A stretch of 64,000 nt of DNA from assembly GCA_050633825.1 (NCBI GenBank), contig JBOEHG010000014.1, forward strand, positions 42,493 to 106,492, read 5' to 3'. The stretch comes from CANLBN01 sp050633825 (GTDB lineage: Bacteria; Pseudomonadota; Gammaproteobacteria; Pseudomonadales; Cellvibrionaceae). Position numbers and translations under genes: made by a program. Shown in pieces: positions 35,577 to 42,383 of this stretch. Position 1 is the first letter of the stretch; each line of letters starts with the position of its first letter. The notes beneath the pieces are model-generated. The model saw only the letters and a program-made list of their open reading frames with translations. It was not told the DNA's origin and made no database searches.

Positions 35577-37054
35577 TATCCTAGTTTCTCATTAATATTC
35601 CATTCTGCGATGGGAGTATTTGTTTGGCTATTATGAATAAAAATATCGAGCATTTTATGCAATGAGTCTACGGTATTATATTTTTTGTTAAGTTCTTTTA
35701 AAGTGCTCTTTTGCCATATGGCACCATTTTTTTCTCGGTTTATTCTTTTTTCAATAACTGCTAGGTAGTAGTTAACTTCGCTTTCTTTAATGCCAATAGA
35801 GAGTAAGCCTTGTTTTGCTATCGTTAGATTATTTTCGATCACAGTAATGATAGGTAGACGTTGATAGCCAATACCTTCTAATGGCCAAATAATTTCAGCA
35901 TCTAAGCTAAATTGTGCGCTCCGATAAAAATTATATTCGGCAGTTTGAAAGGGAATTGCAGGCAAAATGTCATTAATTTTCTGGCGATAACCTTCTGCCA
36001 GTCCAATTAAAAAAGCGGCATTCGCCATCATATCAATAGCTGTTGGACCAGAAGGCAGTGCGCGCATCTCGATACGTAAATGTCCCCCCTCTACTGAGTC
36101 ATAAACAGGGCGGTTCCAAAACCAGACAGTGCCTTGGTGTAAACAAAGTTCGGCTAAACAAGGGTTGTCACTATTACCCATATCTTCCTGAATGACAGGG
36201 ATAATAGGTTCATATAATTCAACTGCTTCGCTAAATAATTCATAGGCTCCCTTCCTCAGCCAGCCATGACCAAAGTTAACTCGTGCTGGTTCGTTCCATT
36301 GGTAACGATCAATATGCCGTGTATCAATAGATTGTTTAAATAATGGAATACGGGTCTCATCCCATAAACTATGGCCAAACAGAGTAGGGGAGTTAGCACT
36401 TAAAGCCAGTACTAAAGGCGTGACCAACTGCATACTGTTATAAGTGTCAGCGTAGTTTTTGGGTGATACTTGGTAGTGTATTTGAAATGAAGTATTAGCG
36501 CCTTCCAGAGTAATATCCGATAAATTAAATTTAAGAGGGTTCTGACCGTTAATGTCAATCTTAAAATCTGTGCCACGTTGTTTGATAAGTTGGTTGACCA
36601 GTGCGTGATAGCGCTTGCGTTGAGTCATGCAATGAAGGCCCAAATCATCCTGAGTCAAGGTCGGTAAAATCCCAATAGGCACCATACGACCATTAACAGT
36701 ATTGGCATATTGATTTAGTATCGCGAGTTGGTCAGTGATTGCTTTTTCTAGTGTGCTGAAAGGATTATTGCTGACCTTGCAAGGGGCAAGGTTGTACTCA
36801 AGGTTGTAGGAGTTAAGTTCAGGTGTTAGTAATGGATTATCTGCCAATGAGAGGATAGTTTCATTTTCAGACAGTGGGTGGCCGAATTTATCAACAATAT
36901 AGAGTTCTAATTCAGCACCAATAGCTGGTGATGCAGTGCCAAAGTTTGGATGATTAAGGCGTTGTTGAAGAGATAAAAGCTGTTCTTCCAGCTTTTTTTG
37001 AAACCGGTGATAGTCATGTTCATTGAATTCGATTCTATCAATATCAATACCCAT
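35576..37054 (-). CDS. Glutamate-cysteine-ligase-like (GCS2) carboxylate-amine ligase
   Basis: 492 residues of the GCS2/YbdK-type ATP-dependent ligase family rather than the GshA type. Segments that fit are PAIGAELELYIVD (the Glu-rich metal site), EYNLAPCKVSNNPFSTLE, EGANTSFQIHYQVSP, ALSANSPTLFGHSLWDETRIPL, and GGHLRIEMRALPSGPTAIDMMANAAFLIGLAEGY. The family joins glutamate or a related acid to an amine or amino acid through an acyl phosphate. The true substrate is unknown; the neighbouring M14 deacylase is translationally coupled to it. Its promoter region faces nudC and contains a perfect 18-bp palindrome. Confidence 0.78.
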   Translation of the reverse strand: MGIDIDRIEFNEHDYHRFQKKLEEQLLSLQQRLNHPNFGTASPAIGAELELYIVDKFGHPLSENETILSLADNPLLTPELNSYNLEYNLAPCKVSNNPFSTLEKAITDQLAILNQYANTVNGRMVPIGILPTLTQDDLGLHCMTQRKRYHALVNQLIKQRGTDFKIDINGQNPLKFNLSDITLEGANTSFQIHYQVSPKNYADTYNSMQLVTPLVLALSANSPTLFGHSLWDETRIPLFKQSIDTRHIDRYQWNEPARVNFGHGWLRKGAYELFSEAVELYEPIIPVIQEDMGNSDNPCLAELCLHQGTVWFWNRPVYDSVEGGHLRIEMRALPSGPTAIDMMANAAFLIGLAEGYRQKINDILPAIPFQTAEYNFYRSAQFSLDAEIIWPLEGIGYQRLPIITVIENNLTIAKQGLLSIGIKESEVNYYLAVIEKRINREKNGAIWQKSTLKELNKKYNTVDSLHKMLDIFIHNSQTNTPIAEWNINEKLG

Positions 37055-37093
37055 GTTATGATTATGTGCCTTTATTCACTAAATATCCAGTTG

Positions 37094-37111
37094 TTCTATT
37101 TTAAAATAGAA
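37094..37111. promoter_or_regulatory. Perfect 18-bp palindrome between divergent genes
   Basis: TTCTATTTTAAAATAGAA is its own reverse complement over 18 bp and lies 40 bp before the ligase ATG and 61 bp before the nudC ATG. The position and symmetry suit an operator for a dimeric regulator acting on one or both genes. The regulator is not known. Confidence 0.6.
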
Positions 37112-37171
37112 GTCAGTTAATACTGATATAGAATATTAAAAAGCCAATGTATAAAAAAGCGATTTAACAGT

Positions 37172-37999
37172 ATGAATTTTATCAATAATGCGCATTCTAT
37201 TTCTGAACAAGACTATATTATTTTTGTGCAAAGCCAACAGTTATATATTGGGCGTCAACAAACTTGGCGTCCAGTACAATATAGTTATGTTAGTGAAATG
37301 TTAGAGCAGCAACATGGTTCCAATAATGAATATGTTTTAGTCGGGGAGATAGATAAAAAAAAGTGTTATGCAGTTGAATTAATCGATCCTATTAGCGATG
37401 ATAATTTTGTTTCTCTAAGATCGCAAATGCATCTTCTGTCTGAGGATGAATACTTATTGGCCAGCCGTTCTTTGCAATTGATGACATGGTATAAGCAGCA
37501 CCGGTTTTGTGGTCAATGTGGTCAACAAACAGTTTATGACAGCATCGAAAAAGCACTCAGCTGTCCCCCCTGTGATCTAGTTTATTATCCAAGAATCTCT
37601 CCTTGTATTATGTGCTTGATAACCCGGGGAGAAGAATGTCTTTTGGCTCATCATGGCCGACATCCTGAAGGACTCTATGCGACTTTAGCGGGCTTTGTGG
37701 AGGCTGGTGAAAGTTTAGAGCAAACATTACATAGAGAGGTTTATGAAGAGGTGAATCTTCGGGTAAAGAACCTCTCTTATTTTGCCAGTCAGTCTTGGCC
37801 TTTTCCCCATCAACTCATGGTAGGTTATTTTGCAGAGTATGATTCAGGTGATATTGTGGTTGATGGAGACGAAATAGCCGATGCTCAATGGTTTCATTAC
37901 ACTGATTTACCGATAACGACGCCTCAAGCGGAAACGCTTTCCGGTCAATTAATCAGTGCTTTTGTTGAGCAACACAAAGCTTTAATAGAAGAAAAGTAA
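37172..37999 (+). CDS. nudC: NADH/NAD+ diphosphatase NudC (RNA decapping)
   Basis: 275 residues. Cleaves NAD(H) to NMN(H) and AMP, and in E. coli removes NAD caps from RNA. A zinc ribbon (CGQCGQQ and, 18 residues later, CPPC) is followed by YYPRISPCIMCLI and the full Nudix box GFVEAGESLEQTLHREVYEEVNL (Gly, Glu, RE and EE in place). SQSWPFPHQLMVGYFAEY after the box is the NudC-specific SQPWPFPxS-type motif, with Phe-Pro-His where most have Phe-Pro-Ser. The gene ends inside the left arm of a hairpin shared with fadJ. Confidence 0.95.
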   Translation: MNFINNAHSISEQDYIIFVQSQQLYIGRQQTWRPVQYSYVSEMLEQQHGSNNEYVLVGEIDKKKCYAVELIDPISDDNFVSLRSQMHLLSEDEYLLASRSLQLMTWYKQHRFCGQCGQQTVYDSIEKALSCPPCDLVYYPRISPCIMCLITRGEECLLAHHGRHPEGLYATLAGFVEAGESLEQTLHREVYEEVNLRVKNLSYFASQSWPFPHQLMVGYFAEYDSGDIVVDGDEIADAQWFHYTDLPITTPQAETLSGQLISAFVEQHKALIEEK

Positions 38000-38023
38000 C
38001 CTGTAGTCTGGTTACTTTTCTTC
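37988..38023. terminator. Bidirectional terminator between nudC and fadJ
   Basis: GAAGAAAAGTAACC and GGTTACTTTTCTTC form a perfect 14-bp stem with an 8-nt loop. Each arm contains the last codons (Glu-Glu-Lys) and stop of one gene, on opposite strands, and ends in the T-rich side for that strand. Confidence 0.85.
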
Positions 38024-40144
38024 ATAAAATGATTCATCTTTTTCTGCCATAGATAATAGCAAAGGTGCAGGCTCATATTTTTTACCGTAATTTTTCTCTA
38101 GTCCATTAAGTTTATCAACAACAAAAGAAATACCTAACCTATCCATATAGCGGAAGGGCCCACCGAGAAAGGGTGGAAAGCCGATACCAAAAATTGCGCC
38201 TATATCTCCATCTCTTGCAGAGCTGATGATTTCATGATCAAGGCAAAGAACGGCTTCATTTAGCATTCTATAAATACAGCGATCCATAATGGCTTTTTCT
38301 GGTAAATCTATTGATTGTGCAATCTTTAATTCATCATAAACGGCGGGATCAATTTCTTTTGATTTCTTCGGATCATCATAGTCATAAAAGCCTTTTTTAA
38401 CTTTCTTTCCGAGTCGTTTATTATCGATAAAGGTTTTTTGTACGCCAGCGCTGGCCATACGTTCACCAAAGGCTTCTTCTAATACCGGCTGAATTTTACT
38501 GCCGACGTCGATACCAACTTCATCCAGTAGTTTTATTGGGCCTACAGGGAAACCAAAGTTAACCATGGCTCGGTCAATGGCATCGAATTTTACGCCTTCC
38601 AAACCTAATTCTAACGCGGCGTTTAAATAGGGCGCTAGAATACGATTAACATAAAAACCTGCACCATCGTTAACAACGATAACGGTTTTACCTTGTTTGC
38701 GACCAAAATTAATTGCTGTAGTTAAGGTTTGATCCGATGTGCCTTGGTGTTTAATAATTTCCAGTAAAGGCATCTTTTCAACCGGCGAGAAGTAATGCAT
38801 GCCCAATATATTTTCAGGGCGCTGAGCTTTAGCTGCAATATCAGTAATAGGAATAGAAGAGGTGTTACTGGCAAAAACAGTATTTTCATTTCCTAAGGCT
38901 TCAATATCCGCTACCATTTGATGCTTTAGGTCAATATCTTCAAAAACAGCCTCAATAATTAAGTCGCATTGATCAAAGCCTGTATAAGTTAATGAACCCG
39001 TTAATTGATTCATTTTACTTTTGGATTGTTCTTTTGACAGAATTCTACGTTTCACCCTTTTTGTATAAAAACGACTGAGATAATTGTGGGCGCTTAAAAT
39101 GCCATCATCACGAATATCTTTGATGCGAACACTGGCACCCGCTTTATCAATAGAAACGGTTGCAATCCCTGCGCCCATTAAGCCGCCGCCAAGAATACCT
39201 AATTTGTTTACCGTTTGAGGCTTGATTTTACTTTTAACATAAGCCTCTTTTTTTAATGCGGTAGTTGCAAAATAAATATTCATCAATTGCTTTGCTTCTG
39301 GCGAGGTTGTAAGTTCACCAAATCTATCTGCTTCTATCTCTAAAGCATCTTCTACAGATTTGTTTAAGCCTTGTTGTACAACATCTAAAATGGCTAGGGG
39401 AGCAGGGTAAAGTCCTTGAGTTTTCTTTAAGACTTGCTTGCGTGCTTGTTTGATCACCAAATCTTTTATAAGAGGAAGTGTCAGTAGTTTATCTTTCAGT
39501 GCAAGCGTTCGTTCCGGCATCCCTTTTTTTATCAATCTCAACGCTGTTTTTTGGGCAACATCCCTTAATATTTTAGGGGAAACAACTTCGTCAATCATCC
39601 CCAGTTTCAGTGCGCGTTTGCTGTCAAGTTGCTTGCCAGTTAGCAAGATATCTAATGCTGCAGGTAGATTGATTAATCGTGGCAACATAGTGTTACCTCT
39701 GCCGCCGGGGAGCAAACCAATCATGACTTCAGGTAAGCCGATTTTTGTCGATCGATCATCACTGGCAATACGGTAATGACAAGCGAGAGATAGTTCATAG
39801 CCCGCACCTAAGCAGACGCCATCGATTGCAGCAATATGAGGCTTGCGACTATTGGCAATTCGACCGAGCATGGTATGGGCAGCCAGTGAAATGGCTGTAC
39901 CATCCATTTTTGTATAGGCATTTTTCAGCATTTTAATATCAGCACCGGCGATAAATCCTTCTTCTTTACCACTAATAAAGATAACGGCTTTTATTTTTTC
40001 ATCTTGTTCAATATCCGCAGACAATTTATCGAAATCTTCTATCACTTGCTGATTGAAGACATTCATTGTTTCGCCGGGCACATCAATAGTGATCGTTAAA
40101 ATGCCTTGCTCGTTTAATTCAGTTGTGAACGTTTCTGTCGTCAT
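38012..40144 (-). CDS. fadJ: Fatty-acid oxidation complex alpha subunit FadJ
   Basis: Bifunctional enoyl-CoA hydratase and 3-hydroxyacyl-CoA dehydrogenase, 710 residues from the ATG at 40144, 4 nt after the fadI stop (an earlier in-frame codon at 40162 lies inside fadI). The crotonase domain includes FISGKEEGFIAGADIKML, IDGVCLGAGYELSLACHYRIA and KIGLPEVMIGLLPGGRGNTMLPRL (both catalytic Glu). The dehydrogenase has GILGGGLMGAGIA, ASNTSSIPI, GMHYFSPVEKMPLLEI and NDGAGFYVNRIL. Product is FadJ rather than FadB because it partners FadI and lacks the FadB N-terminal pattern. The stop lies in the shared hairpin with nudC. Confidence 0.93.
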   Translation of the reverse strand: MTTETFTTELNEQGILTITIDVPGETMNVFNQQVIEDFDKLSADIEQDEKIKAVIFISGKEEGFIAGADIKMLKNAYTKMDGTAISLAAHTMLGRIANSRKPHIAAIDGVCLGAGYELSLACHYRIASDDRSTKIGLPEVMIGLLPGGRGNTMLPRLINLPAALDILLTGKQLDSKRALKLGMIDEVVSPKILRDVAQKTALRLIKKGMPERTLALKDKLLTLPLIKDLVIKQARKQVLKKTQGLYPAPLAILDVVQQGLNKSVEDALEIEADRFGELTTSPEAKQLMNIYFATTALKKEAYVKSKIKPQTVNKLGILGGGLMGAGIATVSIDKAGASVRIKDIRDDGILSAHNYLSRFYTKRVKRRILSKEQSKSKMNQLTGSLTYTGFDQCDLIIEAVFEDIDLKHQMVADIEALGNENTVFASNTSSIPITDIAAKAQRPENILGMHYFSPVEKMPLLEIIKHQGTSDQTLTTAINFGRKQGKTVIVVNDGAGFYVNRILAPYLNAALELGLEGVKFDAIDRAMVNFGFPVGPIKLLDEVGIDVGSKIQPVLEEAFGERMASAGVQKTFIDNKRLGKKVKKGFYDYDDPKKSKEIDPAVYDELKIAQSIDLPEKAIMDRCIYRMLNEAVLCLDHEIISSARDGDIGAIFGIGFPPFLGGPFRYMDRLGISFVVDKLNGLEKNYGKKYEPAPLLLSMAEKDESFYEEK

Positions 40145-40148
40145 AGTA

Positions 40149-41441
40149 TTAATCAGCCTCAATAATCATTGCTGCTCCAATTCCCCCCGCAGCACATGCG
40201 GTTGTCAGAGCGGTTCCACCACCTCGGCGTTTTAATTCGTGCAGTGTTTGCGTAATAATACGTCCACCCGTTGCAGCAAAAGGATGGCCATAAGCCAAAG
40301 AGCCGCCAAGAACGTTAAATTTATCCATATCAATTTCGCCTAGTGCATCTTTACGCCCTAAGAACTCTTGCGCATATTTTTTGGAAGCAAAGACTTTAAC
40401 ATTGGCCAGTGTTTGTGCTGCAAATGCTTCATGCATATCGATTAAGGTTAAATCATTTAATTTCATTCGTGCTTTTTTTAATACTTTAGATGAAGATTGT
40501 GTTGGGCCCATTAGCAGGTCGCAATCAACAGTGTTGGCGGTAAAAGCATAGTGCTTAATATAGCCGAGGGGTTCATAACCTAGTGCCTTTGCTGTTGATT
40601 CTTTCATGAGTAGCATGGCGGAAGCGCCATCGGTTAAAGGCGTACTATTCGCTGCAGTAACACTACCGTATTTACGATCAAATGCAGGTCGCAACGACGA
40701 GAGTTTTTCAATGGTTGAATCGGCACGAATATTCTCATCACGGGTAAAGGCTTTTTTATAGGGTTCAGCATAAGCACGAATAACTTCTTGATCGAGTTTT
40801 CCATCTTCCCATGCTTGATGCGCTAGTTTATGTGACCGCAGTGTGAGCTCATCCTGATCTTTGCGTTCAATGCCGTGATCTTTAGCCATTTGTTCAGCGC
40901 TGTCGCCCATGCGCAAGTTCGTTGTATATTCTGCAATGGCAGGGGGAATCGGCGCCAAATCTTTAAGCCGCGTTCCCTTAAATGATTTTAGTTTGTCTAA
41001 TATTGAGCGAGCTTTATTGGCTTGCACTAATTTAAGGGCAAAATTATCGCTAAAACAAATGGGCACCACACTTGAAGAGTCTGCACCACCCGCAATGCCA
41101 ATTTTTATATCGCCGACTTTGATGCTGTCAAAAATAGCGGATGCAGATTGGAAACTTGTTGCGCATGCACGTGATACGCTATAAGCATCGCACGTGACGG
41201 GCAGATCAGTACCCAATACCACTTCTCGTGCAATATTGGGGGCTTTTGGCAATATAGCCACTTGTCCATAGACTAAGCGGTCGATTTCTTTGGCATCAAT
41301 GTTTGTTTGTGCGAGTAGTTCTTTAACAACCATACGCCCGAGATCGATAGCGTTAACTGTACGAAAAAAAGTACCTTGACGAGCAAACGGCGTCCGTAGG
41401 CCAGTGACAACGGCGATACGATCTTTACTGGATGAGGGCAT
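40149..41441 (-). CDS. fadI: 3-ketoacyl-CoA thiolase FadI
   Basis: 430 residues. Thiolytic release of acetyl-CoA in beta-oxidation. Very close in layout to E. coli FadI: VVTGLRTPFARQGT, APNIAREVVLGTDLPVTCDAYSVSRACATSFQ (nucleophile Cys in RACATS), AGGADSSSVVPI, RPAFDRKYGSVTAANSTPLTDGA, LIDMHEAFAAQTLANV, NVLGGSLAYGHPFAATGGR (catalytic His) and ALTTACAAGGIGAAMI (second Cys). First gene of fadI-fadJ; the TetR regulator upstream on the same strand ends 42 nt before it. Confidence 0.96.
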   Translation of the reverse strand: MPSSSKDRIAVVTGLRTPFARQGTFFRTVNAIDLGRMVVKELLAQTNIDAKEIDRLVYGQVAILPKAPNIAREVVLGTDLPVTCDAYSVSRACATSFQSASAIFDSIKVGDIKIGIAGGADSSSVVPICFSDNFALKLVQANKARSILDKLKSFKGTRLKDLAPIPPAIAEYTTNLRMGDSAEQMAKDHGIERKDQDELTLRSHKLAHQAWEDGKLDQEVIRAYAEPYKKAFTRDENIRADSTIEKLSSLRPAFDRKYGSVTAANSTPLTDGASAMLLMKESTAKALGYEPLGYIKHYAFTANTVDCDLLMGPTQSSSKVLKKARMKLNDLTLIDMHEAFAAQTLANVKVFASKKYAQEFLGRKDALGEIDMDKFNVLGGSLAYGHPFAATGGRIITQTLHELKRRGGGTALTTACAAGGIGAAMIIEAD

Positions 41442-41482
41442 AATGATGTTCTCGTTGTTAAAAGAGTATTAAGAAAGTGATA

Positions 41483-42202
41483 TTAGTCTAACTTGAGTAA
41501 TTTCTTTACCATAATGAACAAGTAGTATGAATAATCTTCAAGCTTAATTTGTTTGTTTTTATTTTTCCATGGCTTTAAGTACCAATCCTGTAAAACGATC
41601 AGTATTGTTTGAGCGACAAAGTAGGGGCTATTGACTTCAAACTTGCCTTTGTCCATACCACGTTGAATAATGGTTTCAAATATAGTGATGGTATTGATTT
41701 CTATTGCTTTTGACCTTTCTTGGTTTTCTACCGAGAGGCAGCGGGTTTCAAAATAGAGGAAGAAAAACCAAGGTTGTAAGAGTGTACTGGCATAGAGGTT
41801 ATATTTAATGCCCATTTCAAGGCTGGTTAGGTCATCTTGCTCTTTGCTGGCTTTCGTATTATTTTCACTTGTCACCAGTTCGACAATATCCAATACCATA
41901 AGTGCGATATCTTCTTTTTTGGTTAAGCAAGAGTATAGACCACCCATACTGATACCGGTTTCTTTTGATAAGTCACGCAGAGACATTTCATGGAAACCAA
42001 TCTTAGCGGATAGTTTGAAGGTTGCTTCAAATATTTTCTTAAGATTATTGGCAGCTATTTCAACTTTTTTAGATTTAATACGAGCCTTATTTCGTTCGAA
42101 TACTAAATGAAACAGCTGGTCGTCGTGATAGCCAAAGTTGGCGCTATATTCTTCAAAAGTGCTGCCAGAGAAGGACTGGTTCGGGTTACTCATTAATCCC
42201 AT
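41483..42202 (-). CDS. TetR-family regulator of the fad locus
   Basis: 239 residues from the ATG at 42202; ATG at 42193 and TTG at 42208 are alternatives. The HTH region is at residues about 45-90: KKIFEATFKLSAKIGFHEMSLRDLSKETGISMGGLYSCLTKKEDIALMVLD, with recognition helix MGGLYSCLTKK. The C-terminal part (TLLQPWFFFLYFETRCLSVENQERSKAIEI and IQRGMDKGKFEVNSPYFVAQTILI) is the ligand domain. It stands between fadI and fadE, on the fadIJ strand, and so probably represses both in the absence of acyl-CoA, like PsrA/FadR-type TetR proteins; the ligand is inferred. A CGAGCGCTCG palindrome lies in its divergent promoter region. Confidence 0.85.
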   Translation of the reverse strand: MGLMSNPNQSFSGSTFEEYSANFGYHDDQLFHLVFERNKARIKSKKVEIAANNLKKIFEATFKLSAKIGFHEMSLRDLSKETGISMGGLYSCLTKKEDIALMVLDIVELVTSENNTKASKEQDDLTSLEMGIKYNLYASTLLQPWFFFLYFETRCLSVENQERSKAIEINTITIFETIIQRGMDKGKFEVNSPYFVAQTILIVLQDWYLKPWKNKNKQIKLEDYSYYLFIMVKKLLKLD

Positions 42203-42307
42203 AAACAATTAGCCACTCGTTGGTGTTATTTTAATCATGTAGAGTTGCAAAAGCGTCAAAATACTGCTTGTATAAACAATGGACTAATATTAACATAACT
42301 TATAGAG

Positions 42308-42317
42308 CGAGCGCTCG
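42308..42317. promoter_or_regulatory. Palindrome, candidate TetR operator
   Basis: CGAGCGCTCG, a GC-rich perfect palindrome standing out from an AT-rich gap between the tetR and fadE starts (67 bp before the fadE ATG). GAGCGCTC-type cores are common for TetR regulators of lipid genes. Confidence 0.65.
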
Positions 42318-42383
42318 TTATTTTTGCTGTGAGTCGCTCATATAACAATTCTAATTGTATTCATCTCAACAGAGAGGCGTCAC

